From positions 62,001-126,000 of the forward strand of contig CABKMN010000003.1 in the NCBI GenBank assembly GCA_902373525.1: a stretch of DNA of 64,000 nt, written 5' to 3'. Each line of letters starts with the position of its first letter. The stretch's first letter is position 1. Made by a program: the position numbers and the translations under genes. The DNA is from an uncultured Bilophila sp. Its GTDB lineage: Bacteria; Desulfobacterota; Desulfovibrionia; Desulfovibrionales; Desulfovibrionaceae. Positions 1 through 7,548 of the stretch are shown one piece after another. The notes beneath the pieces are model-generated. The model did no database searches. It saw nothing but the letters and a program-made list of their open reading frames with translations, and was not told where the DNA came from.

Positions 1-465
1 TCTGGGGTACTTCCACGCCTCAATGTTGGTGGTGTTGATAATATAGACATTGTACTTGATGAAACGGCACCAGAGCTCCCACCAGATCCAAAAATCTCTT
101 GGATGAAAAATGCTGTTAGAGGGCTAAAAATTGATGGGCAAAAACTCAATGATATCTTTTTGATTGCCGATGAAAGCTTCTATCAATATTATCATATACG
201 AAAAATGGATGTCGAATTTACATTTAATCTAGGAGCAAACTCTGGTACCTGTGGCGTTTGTTTTCTTTTTAGTCCTCCTAGCAGAGCAGAAAATGCATAT
301 AGAAACGGAGACCTAGTGTATTCATTTTTCAAAATTTCTTATAATAATGTTGTCAATTCAGATTCAAAAAAATCTATTGAAATCACACTTAAAGAAATTG
401 TTAAAGGATTGCTTGATAAGCATTATGCTCAAATGATTGCCGAGAGAAATTTTGCAAAGAGTTGA
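1..465 (+). CDS. Hypothetical protein, 5' end outside the window
   Basis: The reading frame is open from the first base, so this is the last 154 codons of a longer gene. The visible part is a basic and aromatic-rich soluble sequence with no transmembrane segment and no motif I recognise. The internal methionine at 103 has no convincing ribosome-binding site and is probably not a start. Codon use is strongly A/T-ending (AAA, AAT, ATT, GAT), unlike the G/C-ending genes from about 900 onward. That fits acquired DNA, together with the tRNA-like remnant at 822-844. Function unknown. Confidence 0.6.
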   Translation, partial: SGVLPRLNVGGVDNIDIVLDETAPELPPDPKISWMKNAVRGLKIDGQKLNDIFLIADESFYQYYHIRKMDVEFTFNLGANSGTCGVCFLFSPPSRAENAYRNGDLVYSFFKISYNNVVNSDSKKSIEITLKEIVKGLLDKHYAQMIAERNFAKS

Positions 466-821
466 AGAGCTATCTAGCCCACGGCAATGAAACGGCACTA
501 GCGTCTTATTGTTGTGGACTTACTGTTTCTTTTTCCCAACCTTACCGCGCTTATTGAAAAAACAGTACCGACCCACCTCAAACCCGTGGTTCAAACATAA
601 GAATCATTGGATTCATCCATGAGTTCGAGTCCCAAATGAAGACTCAAATTCATGCCGTCTCAAGACCCGAGCTCACGCTCAATGTCTGTAACAGGTCACC
701 ATATGACTTTTACCCATTACCGTTCTTGACGAAAGTGGGGTATTCTGGTAGGGCATTGCTAGAAATAGCGGGAAGATTTTTTCAGTTATTTCAAGTTACT
801 CAAGGCATAACGGTACCGAAG
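466..821. other. AT-rich non-coding end of a putative island
   Basis: No convincing gene is seen on either strand. Short ORFs here lack ribosome-binding sites and have no recognisable sequence. Composition stays AT-rich until about 790 and then switches to that of the rest of the window. Confidence 0.5.
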
Positions 822-844
822 TGCCGACTCTCCCCTTCGCACCA
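822..844 (+). repeat. Degenerate tRNA-Leu 3'-end remnant, possible att site
   Basis: The stretch ends in CCCTTCGCACCA. This matches the 3' acceptor strand plus CCA of a bacterial tRNA-Leu whose 5' end is GCGAAGG. The upstream T-arm portion is degenerate and one base short, so it cannot be a functional tRNA. Integrating elements that use tRNA genes leave such a 3' duplicate at the distal junction. The composition change and the ownerless terminator just downstream agree. The intact tRNA-Leu would lie left of the window. This is inference from pattern only. Confidence 0.4.
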
Positions 845-904
845 TTTGAGAAAACAACGGGCTGGCAGGCAACTGTCGGTCCGTTTTTCGTTTCCGCATT
901 CGTG

Positions 905-940
905 AAAGGCCGGGGAACCACTGGTTCCCCGGCCTTTTTT
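905..940 (+). terminator. Strong rho-independent terminator
   Basis: A perfect 12-bp stem (GGCCGGGGAACC and its complement) with an ACT loop is followed by six T on the plus strand; flanking AAA/TTT lengthens the stem. No plus-strand gene sits directly in front of it. It could be the original terminator of the tRNA-Leu gene displaced by the island. It also lies at the end of the minus-strand gene 940-1194. Confidence 0.8.
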
Positions 941-1194
941 CATGCCCCCACGACATCCCGTAACCGCAGGGCTTTTTCGATGGCTCTCTGGGGCGTGAGC
1001 TCTCTGTCTGCACCGATGAACCAGCACGCCGCAGTAAAGACGGCCTCTTCCTCTTGGGAATCTTCAATGTTGCAGAACCGGAGTCTTTCGGCGAGTTGCT
1101 GCGCGTCTCCCACGGCGTCCTCAAGCGAGAGTTCCGGGTAGCGGCAGGCGATAACGCATGCGCCCGTCATGAGGTTTTTTCGTAACGCCCTCAT
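940..1194 (-). CDS. Small hypothetical protein (84 aa)
   Basis: The start is well supported: an AAGGAGG site sits 5 nt before the ATG. The protein is acidic and mostly helical in appearance, with three cysteines and no signal peptide or membrane segment. Composition matches the neighbouring core genes. It converges on the terminator at 905-940. I do not recognise the family. Confidence 0.6.
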   Translation of the reverse strand: MRALRKNLMTGACVIACRYPELSLEDAVGDAQQLAERLRFCNIEDSQEEEAVFTAACWFIGADRELTPQRAIEKALRLRDVVGA

Positions 1195-1487
1195 ACTTCC
1201 TCCTTATGCGGAACTTGAATATCTCCCTGTTAGGAAAGAACGGCCTTTTTGTCATGGTATCTTTCTTTTGACGAAAAGATACCCTGACATATATTAAAAA
1301 TTCTATAATGATAAGAGCCTTCGTTACGATGGGCGCGTATGTCTTGCCAACGTTTTATAGAGAAGATGCCGCTCGCCAGAGTGTGATACGATGCCTACTA
1401 GAGGGGAGCTCCCGCGGTAGAGGAGGGAACGGGCTCGCGTTGTTCTGGTGAGCCCGATCCATGCATTTCCGGAAGGAGGACGGTGTG

Positions 1488-1961
1488 ATGGATTTAGGGA
1501 TGATGACGGGCAAGGGAGCCCTCCGCCTTGCCAAGCAGGAAAGCGGGTTGACGCAAAGCGAGATTGCGGATCGTCTCGGCGTTTCGCACGCCGTGACCAA
1601 ACGGTATTTCAACGTCAACGACAAGTATATGCCGAGTCTGGAGATGATACCTCGGCTGTGTTCCGTGCTTGGCAACGATATTTTGATGCGCTGGATGGAG
1701 GCCCGGCTCAGGAGAGGGGAATCCGTTTGCCGGGAGGAAATCGCGGAGGCCCTGTCGCGCACCGGGGATGCGCTTGAGGGCCTCCGTGCTCTGGTGGAAG
1801 AGGACGGATCGTCTCCCGTGCGGGATGTGCAGCATGCCGTTGAACAATTGATCGTAGAATTGGGGTGTATTCAGAGCCTGTTGGCCGAACGGACCTTTTG
1901 CGACGGCAGCAGGGAACGGGCCTTTTCGGTCTGTCCGTGGTGGAAGTCCCGGAGGAAATGA
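1488..1961 (+). CDS. Helix-turn-helix DNA-binding protein
   Basis: A 157-residue protein. Residues of about 15-55 form an XRE-like helix-turn-helix: the Leu-Thr-Gln-Ser-Glu-Ile-Ala-Asp-Arg-Leu-Gly-Val pattern is typical, followed by a recognition helix containing HAVTKRYF. The C-terminal half is helical with paired acidic and leucine residues and may mediate oligomerisation. The ATG at 1488 is chosen because AAGGAGG lies 8 nt upstream; an upstream ATG at 1461 has no such site. It is likely a small cytoplasmic regulator. Targets are unknown; proximity to the island junction would also suit a phage-type regulator. Confidence 0.7.
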   Translation: MDLGMMTGKGALRLAKQESGLTQSEIADRLGVSHAVTKRYFNVNDKYMPSLEMIPRLCSVLGNDILMRWMEARLRRGESVCREEIAEALSRTGDALEGLRALVEEDGSSPVRDVQHAVEQLIVELGCIQSLLAERTFCDGSRERAFSVCPWWKSRRK

Positions 1962-2141
1962 ACGCCCGGGCCTTTCTTCTTTTGCGGTTTCGCGGAACGG
2001 TTGCACGGATGATTCCGCTTCCCGTTTTTTTATGCCTTGCCGCCGGGAGCGGGGAAGCGTTTCGATGGCCCGTACGCCGTACTGAGAGGGTATCCTGCGC
2101 GCGGCGGAGGGCCAGAAGTTTGGAGGTTTCGGAGGCGGGGC

Positions 2142-2179
2142 AGAATCGGGCAAGATAAAGAGAGAATCGCGTCTGTCGC
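2142..2179 (+). promoter_or_regulatory. Conserved upstream element, copy A
   Basis: This stretch before the broken cupin aligns with copies B (3825) and C (22716). Shared pieces are AGAATCRGGCAA, then GAGAG, then TCTGTYGC in the same order and spacing, apart from 1 nt. Unlike B and C, no TATACA hexamer occurs 25 nt after TCTGT, so the promoter of this copy appears decayed along with its gene. Confidence 0.6.
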
Positions 2180-2235
2180 TCCGATTCGGGGGCGGTTGGA
2201 GTGTCTCCAGAACAAACAGTAAGGAGGACAGCACG

Positions 2236-2722
2236 ATGCATTTTTCTTCAGCGATGATTGTGGCCTTGTCTCTGGCGTTTTCCGCCGGTGCCGTCCATAC
2301 AGCGTCCGCCGAACCGGGCAGGGCGCAGACCATTATCCGGAGCGGCGAACAGGCGTCCGTCAAAGGCTCCGAAACGATTTTCACCGGCAACGTCCGCATC
2401 GATCCCTTGTATCCGGCAAACAACGACATGCGTTCCAGCGGCGGCAGCGTCACCTTTGAACCGGGCGCACGTTCCAACTGGCATATCCACCCCGTAGGCG
2501 CTCATCGTCACTTCGGGCGTGGGCCGGACGCAGGAGTGGGGCAAGCCGATGCGGAAAATCAGGGCCGGAGACGTGGTCCTCTGCCCCATGGGCGTCAAGC
2601 ACTGGCATGGGGCCGCGCCGAACAGTTCCATGACGCATAGTTCCATCTGTGAGGAAAAGGAAGCCGGAAAGGTCGTCGAATGGCTGGAACGGGTAACCGA
2701 CGCGCAGTACAACGGCGAGTAA
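2236..2722 (+). pseudogene. Secreted cupin-domain protein, frameshifted
   Basis: An AAGGAGG site precedes the ATG, and the first 29 residues read as a cleavable signal peptide. The next part matches the intact cupin at 3923-4354: an Asp-Pro-Leu-Tyr-Pro segment, the Phe-Glu-Pro-Gly-Ala-Arg strand and the first metal-ligand motif (His-Ile-His-Pro). At about 2503 the frame is lost. The remaining cupin sequence, including the HWHGAAP second motif and the C-terminus, continues in another frame to 2722. Aligned to the intact paralogue, 5 nt are missing beside a GGC triplet, which fits a deletion between short repeats. The two histidine motifs therefore cannot be joined in one product. Confidence 0.85.
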
Positions 2723-2728
2723 GGGCCG

Positions 2729-2754
2729 GGGCGGGAATGTTTCCCACCCTTTTT
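2729..2754 (+). terminator. Rho-independent terminator after the broken cupin
   Basis: An imperfect stem GGGCGGGAA/TTCCCACCC with one internal mismatch and a 3-nt loop is followed by five T. It lies between the convergent cupin pseudogene and the AraC gene. Confidence 0.65.
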
Positions 2755-2816
2755 GTGTTTTTCGACGAGGCCGTTACGCGGATATCCGATGAAACGCGCC
2801 GCCTCGCGGGTCCCGC

Positions 2817-3731
2817 TTACTGGATGTGTACCCGGCGTTGGCTCATGTCCCGGTGCGGCGGTTCACCGAACAGCCGCTTGTATTCCCGGTTGAACTGGGT
2901 TCCGCTCTCGTAGCCCACGGCCAGCGACGCGCTGCTGGCGTTGTGGTTTTCCGTCAGCATCAGGCGCTGGGCTTCGTAGAGGCGGAGCCGCTTGTGGTAC
3001 TGCAACGGGCTGAGGCCGGTGATCTCCTTGAAATGCCGGTGGAAGGTGGAGGTCGCCATGTTGACGCGCCGGGCCAGCTCGTCCACCTGAAGCGATTCCC
3101 TGTAGTTCTTTCGCAGCCATGAGATCGCCTGCGCGATCTGGTTGCTCTGCGTGCTCAGAGTGTTGAGCTGCCGCAGGTCGTTCCCGCCCGGGCCGATGAG
3201 CAGCAGGTAATGGATTTCGCGGATGATGATCGGGGCGCGGACGGGAATCTGTTCCGGCTTGTCCAGCAGGTCCGTCAGGCGCAGGAAGGCGCCCAGCAGA
3301 TCGGGTTCCGCGTTGGCGAGGGTAACGCCCTGACACGGGCGGTTTTCGCTTCTGACGGACGGGGGCACTTCCGCCGCGAGCTGCGTGAGCAGGTACCCGT
3401 CCAGATCGAGCGAAACGGCCAGAAACGGCTTTTCCGGCGACGGATTGAGGATGTAGAACGAACTCGGCATGTCCACGCCGGTGATGAGGTACTGGTTTTC
3501 TCCGTAGCGGTATTCCTGCGCTCCGATCACGGCGCATTTGGAACCCTGAACCACTATGGCGACGTGAGGCCTGCCGAAGCTGCAGGACGCGCAGTCGACA
3601 TCCTGCTTGCGGAAAAACGTCAGTCCGTTGACGTCGGTATCGAACGTTCCGGGGTCGGGCAAGCGCCGCAGCACCGTTTCCTTGAGCTGGGCGTTGATTC
3701 TTTCCAGCTCTCTCTGATCGCTCGCTGACAT
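2817..3731 (-). CDS. AraC-family transcriptional regulator with cupin-type sensor
   Basis: A 304-residue protein. Residues of about 30-190 resemble the AraC_N sensor seen in proteobacterial cupin-type regulators. Residues of about 200-300 hold the double helix-turn-helix of the family, with the ELARRVNMATSTFHRHFKEITG recognition region in two halves and a second helix around GYESGTQFNREYKRLFG. The ATG at 3731 has GGGAGA 8 nt upstream; longer in-frame starts run into the divergent promoter. The gene is divergent from the intact cupin, and copy B of a conserved element lies between them. It is therefore the likely controller of that element, by position and not by proof. The inducer is unknown. 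Confidence 0.85.
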   Translation of the reverse strand: MSASDQRELERINAQLKETVLRRLPDPGTFDTDVNGLTFFRKQDVDCASCSFGRPHVAIVVQGSKCAVIGAQEYRYGENQYLITGVDMPSSFYILNPSPEKPFLAVSLDLDGYLLTQLAAEVPPSVRSENRPCQGVTLANAEPDLLGAFLRLTDLLDKPEQIPVRAPIIIREIHYLLLIGPGGNDLRQLNTLSTQSNQIAQAISWLRKNYRESLQVDELARRVNMATSTFHRHFKEITGLSPLQYHKRLRLYEAQRLMLTENHNASSASLAVGYESGTQFNREYKRLFGEPPHRDMSQRRVHIQ

Positions 3732-3824
3732 GGTGAATCTCCCTGATAGCACGGAGGGTTGAAAAAACGAGGCCTCTTTTGGGGAAAACCTATCACAACT
3801 TTTCCTTTTGTGAAGGGGGGTGAG

Positions 3825-3885
3825 AGAATCAGGCAAAAAAGAGAGCGGATCGTATCTGTTGCCCGACGGGGAGAAGGGCTATACA
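3825..3885 (+). promoter_or_regulatory. Conserved upstream element and promoter, copy B
   Basis: The stretch contains AGAATCAGGCAA, GAGAG and TCTGTTGCCC, followed 25 nt after TCTGT by a TATACA -10 box at 3880-3885. Copy C upstream of the gene at 22813 has the same parts in the same spacing, plus the shared GGGAGAAG. The distance from TATACA to the chosen start codon is 43 nt here and 42 nt in copy C. It lies in the divergent region between the AraC gene and the cupin. Confidence 0.7.
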
Positions 3886-3922
3886 GCGAGGCATGGAGAA
3901 CGACAACCAAGGGAGTTCGGCT

Positions 3923-4354
3923 ATGGAAACGCAGCGCTCCGCCGAAACGGGCGGACAGATCATCCTTCGCAACGGTTCGCAGCCCTCGATCAAGGGACCG
4001 GACGCCTGGTTCACCGGCGTGGTCCGCATCGATCCGCTTTTTCCCGCCCGTCTGCCCGCGCGGGCTTCCGGCGCGTACGTCACGTTCGAGCCGGGCGCAC
4101 GGACCGCGTGGCACACGCATCCGCTGGGGCAGGCCCTGATCATCACGGCGGGCGTGGGCCGGGTACAGACGGAAGGCGGCCCGGTTCAGGAGGTGCGCCC
4201 CGGCGATACGGTCTGGTTTCCGCCCCACGTCAGGCACTGGCACGGAGCCGCGCCCGGCGTCGCCATGACCCACATTTCCGTGGCCGAGGAACTCGACGGG
4301 AAGAATGTGGACTGGCTCGAAAAGGTATCGGAAAGCGAGTATCAGGGAGACTGA
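3923..4354 (+). CDS. Cupin-domain protein
   Basis: A single-domain cupin of 143 residues without a signal peptide. Motif 1 is G-A-R-T-A-W-H-T-H-P-L-G-Q and motif 2 is P-G-D-T-V-W-F-P-P-H-V-R-H-W-H-G-A, which supply the expected metal-binding histidines. Small proteins of this type are often paired with, or fused to, carboxymuconolactone-decarboxylase-like domains. The start at 3923 is preferred over 3893 because AAGGGAG lies 7 nt upstream, whereas 3893 would sit almost at the predicted transcription start. It is divergent from the AraC gene and is a paralogue of the broken gene at 2236. Substrate unknown. Confidence 0.8.
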   Translation: METQRSAETGGQIILRNGSQPSIKGPDAWFTGVVRIDPLFPARLPARASGAYVTFEPGARTAWHTHPLGQALIITAGVGRVQTEGGPVQEVRPGDTVWFPPHVRHWHGAAPGVAMTHISVAEELDGKNVDWLEKVSESEYQGD

Positions 4355-4480
4355 CGCGCCGTTCCGGGAACAGGACGTCCGCGCGGCGTTTTTTGAGGGA
4401 CGCCGTCACCGGCGGCATCGGGCCGCCGTTCCGGGCGGAAGCCGGGCACCGCGACGCTGCGCGCATACGGAGAGACGACT

Positions 4481-5134
4481 ATGGATCACGGCATTCTTTT
4501 TGATCATGCCCGCACCGCGCGGATCGGACTGCCGGAAGCGGTGTTTTGCGAAGGCAAGCCCTTTGAGGCGGTGGCGGAACTGCTTGCCGCGTTCGGCAGG
4601 GGCTCGGGGCGTCCCATCCTGTTCACGCGGCTGGCCCCGGAAGTGTTCGGGCGCATGCCCGAAGCCGTCCGGAACGCCTACGACTATCACCCGTTGTCCC
4701 GTACGGCGTTCGGGGATACCTTGCCGCCGAAGGGCAAGGGCCGGGTCGCCGTCATTTCGGCGGGCACGGCGGACGGGTTCGTGGCGTGGGAGGCGGCGCG
4801 CACGCTGGCGTATCTGGGCATCGAGCACAAGCTGTTCGAGGACTGCGGCGTGGCCGGTCTGTGGCGGCTGGCGGAGCGTCTTGAGGAAATCAATGGCTTC
4901 GACGCGGTGATCGTGGTGGCGGGGCTGGACGCCGCGCTGGCGAGCGTCATGGGCGGGCTTACGCCCAAGCCGATTTTCGGCGTGCCCACCTCTGTGGGCT
5001 ACGGCGCGGCGCAGGGCGGCAGGGCGGCGCTGGCGAGCATGCTTTCAAGCTGTGCGCCGGGCGTGGGGATCATGAATATCGACAACGGGTACGGCGCGGC
5101 CTGCGCCGCCGCAAGGGTGGTGAACGGATTATGA
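4481..5134 (+). CDS. larB: LarB, pyridinium-3,5-biscarboxylic acid mononucleotide synthase
   Basis: LarB carboxylates and hydrolyses nicotinic acid adenine dinucleotide, the first step towards the nickel-pincer nucleotide cofactor of lactate racemase-type enzymes. The 217-residue sequence has the family signature near the N-terminus (Asp-x-x-Arg-x-x-Arg-x-Gly-x-Pro-Glu, then CEGK). It also has an AIR-carboxylase-like C-terminal domain with VPTSVGYG, the SCAPG cysteine and NIDNGYGA. A GGAGAG site precedes the ATG. Its stop overlaps the larC start (ATGA), so the two are translationally coupled. Confidence 0.93.
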   Translation: MDHGILFDHARTARIGLPEAVFCEGKPFEAVAELLAAFGRGSGRPILFTRLAPEVFGRMPEAVRNAYDYHPLSRTAFGDTLPPKGKGRVAVISAGTADGFVAWEAARTLAYLGIEHKLFEDCGVAGLWRLAERLEEINGFDAVIVVAGLDAALASVMGGLTPKPIFGVPTSVGYGAAQGGRAALASMLSSCAPGVGIMNIDNGYGAACAAARVVNGL

Positions 5135-6021
5135 GCGACGCAACGCACACGCACGACGAGGAAGGCATGGACCGCGAACAGGACCGCGAGCCCGCCCACG
5201 GACATCCCCATGTCCACGACCACGCGCATACGCCGCTTCACGCTCGTCACCCGCATCCGCACGAGAGCGGGCAGGAAACGGAAGGCGGCCCTGTCCTGAC
5301 CATCCGGTCGCATTCCGGCCTGTCCGGGGACATGTTCCTCGCCGGGCTGCTGCGGATGACGGGGATGGAAGAAGCGGAACTGGGCGCGCGGCTGAACGCC
5401 GTCCTGCCCGATCTCGCCGGAAGCGTGCGCCTCGTTCGGCGGCAGGTGAACCACATCGGCGGCTGGTACGCGGAAGTCTCGTTGCCGTCCCAGCACGAGC
5501 ACCGTACGCTTGCGGACATCACCGCGCTCATCGCCGCGGGCGGCATGGACGAAGCCGCGAAACGCCTCGCCACGGACACCTTTACGCTGTTGGCGAAGGC
5601 CGAAGCCGCCGTGCACGGCAGGAAGCCGGAAGAGGTGCATTTCCACGAGGTCGGCGCGCTGGACAGCATTCTGGACATCTGCATGGCCTGCGACCTGTTC
5701 GTCCGCCTTGCGCCGTCACGGTTCGTGGTCAGCCCGCTGCCCGTCGCGGACGGCAGCGTGGCCTGCGCCCACGGCGTCATCCCGGTTCCGGCTCCCGCCG
5801 TGCTGGAACTGTTGCAGGGCATTCCGGTCCGGCCTTTCCCGGCTGAAGGCGAAACGGTGACGCCCACGGCGGCGGCGCTGCTGCGCGCGCTCGGCGCGAC
5901 GTTCGGGCCGTGGCCCGCCATGACGGTGGAAAAGACCGCGCTCGTGTACGGCACCCGCGTTTTTGACGGCGTGCCCAACGGAGCCGTATTCGCCTGCGGC
6001 CCGGCCTATATGGTCCGGTAG
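5131..6021 (+). CDS. larC: LarC nickel insertase, LarC1 portion only
   Basis: LarC inserts nickel into the pincer nucleotide. The first 48 residues are very rich in histidine and acidic residues and look like a nickel-storage or delivery extension. From about residue 55 the family pattern S-H-S-G-L-S-G-D-M-F-L-A-G begins, followed by EVHFHEVGALDSILD and later PVPAPA. The protein stops after the segment ending NGAVFACG, where the first domain ends. The C-terminal LarC2 domain, made in some bacteria by ribosomal frameshifting, is not encoded in any frame before larE starts 29 bp later. Whether this short form works alone is unknown. Confidence 0.88.
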   Translation: MSDATHTHDEEGMDREQDREPAHGHPHVHDHAHTPLHARHPHPHESGQETEGGPVLTIRSHSGLSGDMFLAGLLRMTGMEEAELGARLNAVLPDLAGSVRLVRRQVNHIGGWYAEVSLPSQHEHRTLADITALIAAGGMDEAAKRLATDTFTLLAKAEAAVHGRKPEEVHFHEVGALDSILDICMACDLFVRLAPSRFVVSPLPVADGSVACAHGVIPVPAPAVLELLQGIPVRPFPAEGETVTPTAAALLRALGATFGPWPAMTVEKTALVYGTRVFDGVPNGAVFACGPAYMVR

Positions 6022-6050
6022 CTCTTCGGCGGAAAAGCAGGGAGCAGCGT

Positions 6051-6881
6051 ATGGACAGCGCCGTTGACAAGAAGGTTTCGGAAGAGCTTGCGCGCCTTGA
6101 AGGCGTCTTGCGGGGGCTTGCCGACCGCAATCGGTTTGCACTGGCCTATTCCGGGGGGCTGGACAGCCGTTTTCTCGCGCACGCGGCGCGGCGTCTCGGC
6201 TTCGAACCCGTGTTGCTGCACGTCGTCGGACCGCACGTGCCCCCGGAAGAGACGGCGTACGCGCGCGGCTGGGCGACGGAGAACGGCCTTCCTTATGAAG
6301 AGGTCCCCGTCGATCCGCTGGACCTGCCGCTCGTCGCCGCCGGGGATCGCAAACGCTGTTATGCCTGCAAACGTGAGCTGTTTTCCCGCGTGATGGCGCG
6401 GACGGATTTGCCCCTGTGCGACGGCACCAATACTTCCGATGCCGGGCAGTACCGTCCCGGCATGCTGGCCGTCCGGGAGCTCGGCGTGTTGTCGCCGCTG
6501 GCTCTCGCCGGTCTGGACAAGGCCGCGATCCACCGCGTCGCCGCCGGGACGGGCATGGCGCTCCCCGATCAGAAGCCCCGCCCCTGTCTGCTGACGCGGC
6601 TTCCCTACGGCATGAAGCCGGAGCGGGAGACGCTGGAGGCCGTCGCCGCCGGAGAGCGCGCCGTCCGCGTTTTTTTTGCGTCCGAAGGCCTGCCCGAACC
6701 GGATTTCCGATTGCGTCTCGTTGCGCCGGATCGTGCGGAACTGCACCTGCTCTCCGCCGCGTTTGCGGCGCTGCCGCCCGCCTTGCTGGAGGGGCTGGCC
6801 CGCCGTGCCGCCGTTTCCGGCCTGCCGCCGCTCCGGGTCGTCGGCATGGAAACGCTGTCGGGCTTTTTCGACCGGACCTGA
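6051..6881 (+). CDS. larE: LarE, ATP-dependent sacrificial sulfur transferase
   Basis: LarE adenylates and thiolates the LarB product. The 276-residue protein has the PP-loop motif SGGLDSR at residues 34-40, a CYAC pair at 103-106, the DGTNTSD segment at 124-130, and Cys179 in the context PRPCLLTRLPYG. That last cysteine corresponds to the sulfur-donating cysteine of the single-cysteine LarE type. It is the third gene of larB-larC-larE; the spacing to larC is 29 bp, with GGGAGCAG before the ATG. No larA-like racemase gene occurs in the window, so the client enzyme is encoded elsewhere. Confidence 0.92.
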   Translation: MDSAVDKKVSEELARLEGVLRGLADRNRFALAYSGGLDSRFLAHAARRLGFEPVLLHVVGPHVPPEETAYARGWATENGLPYEEVPVDPLDLPLVAAGDRKRCYACKRELFSRVMARTDLPLCDGTNTSDAGQYRPGMLAVRELGVLSPLALAGLDKAAIHRVAAGTGMALPDQKPRPCLLTRLPYGMKPERETLEAVAAGERAVRVFFASEGLPEPDFRLRLVAPDRAELHLLSAAFAALPPALLEGLARRAAVSGLPPLRVVGMETLSGFFDRT

Positions 6882-6971
6882 GTTCCTTTTTGCGGTACGC
6901 TGCGGACGGATGTTCTGGGAAAACGGGCGGTTCACGCCGAAGGGCCGAAATGCGACGCGGGTTCTCAGCCC

Positions 6972-7015
6972 TTGACGGTTTCGGCGTTTCAGTATAGGTA
7001 CATGCATATACATGG
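6972..7015 (+). promoter_or_regulatory. marR promoter with MarR-type operator, site 1
   Basis: A TTGACG hexamer at 6972 and TATAGG at 6993 (15-nt spacer) form a possible promoter. It is followed immediately by the imperfect palindrome CATGCATATACATGG at 7001-7015. The same 15 bases recur at 7498-7512 before the next gene. This is the arrangement of an autoregulating MarR repressor. Confidence 0.65.
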
Positions 7016-7025
7016 AGTGTCTCCG

Positions 7026-7463
7026 TTGTCCGTTTCTCCGCATTCTTCCCCCGTGTGCGCCTGCATGCAGCTTCGCAAGGCCGGACGCGTCGTGACGCAG
7101 GTCTATGATCGTTGTCTGCGCCCGGCGGGCATCCGGGGGACCCAGTTCGCGCTGCTCAAACGGATTGCGGACATGCGCCGGCCCTTCATCACCGATATCG
7201 GCAAGGCGCTGTGCATGGACCAGACCACCGCGACCCGGAACGTCGGCCTGCTGGAGCGCGAAGGTCTGCTCCGCGTGGCCGGACATCCCGACGACGCCCG
7301 CAAGAAGGTGGTGGAACTGACCGAGGCGGGGCGGGCCAAGCTGGAGGAAGCCTTTCCGCTGTGGGAACAGGCGCAGCGGGAGATCAGGGACTATCTCGGA
7401 GACGACAGGCTCGACAGCCTGTGCGCGTTGCTCCAGACCCTGAGCGATTTCTCGAAGGACTGA
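7026..7463 (+). CDS. MarR-family transcriptional regulator
   Basis: A protein of about 145 residues with the MarR winged helix. It has an N-terminal helix with VCACMQLRKAGR, a DNA-binding segment reading ITDIGKALCMDQTTATRNVGLLEREGLL, and the wing with the DDARKK turn followed by ELTEAG. The TTG start at 7026 is chosen because GGAG lies 8 nt upstream; the longer frame from 6972 would translate the promoter and operator. The cysteines at the N-terminus could act as a thiol sensor, but this is speculation. It likely represses itself and the reductase gene downstream through the two identical operator sites. Confidence 0.85.
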   Translation: MSVSPHSSPVCACMQLRKAGRVVTQVYDRCLRPAGIRGTQFALLKRIADMRRPFITDIGKALCMDQTTATRNVGLLEREGLLRVAGHPDDARKKVVELTEAGRAKLEEAFPLWEQAQREIRDYLGDDRLDSLCALLQTLSDFSKD

Positions 7464-7481
7464 CCTGCGGGAGCGGATGCG

Positions 7482-7512
7482 TTGTTGCACGCCGTTCCAT
7501 GCATATACATGG
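7482..7512 (+). promoter_or_regulatory. Promoter with MarR-type operator, site 2
   Basis: TTGTTG at 7482 and TATACA at 7504 are 16 nt apart. The -10 hexamer lies inside the palindrome CATGCATATACATGG (7498-7512), an exact copy of site 1. Binding there would block the promoter of the flavodoxin-like gene at 7549. Confidence 0.65.
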
Positions 7513-7548
7513 AAAACGTTTACCGTACATCCATAAGGAGACAGCAGC

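Noticed and set aside
606..645. tRNA T-loop-like text (GAGTTCGAGTCCC)
   Set aside because: No acceptor stem or anticodon arm can be formed around it.
6972..7025. Longer marR reading frame starting at 6972
   Set aside because: Its first codons are the TTGACG hexamer and the operator, and no ribosome-binding site precedes it.
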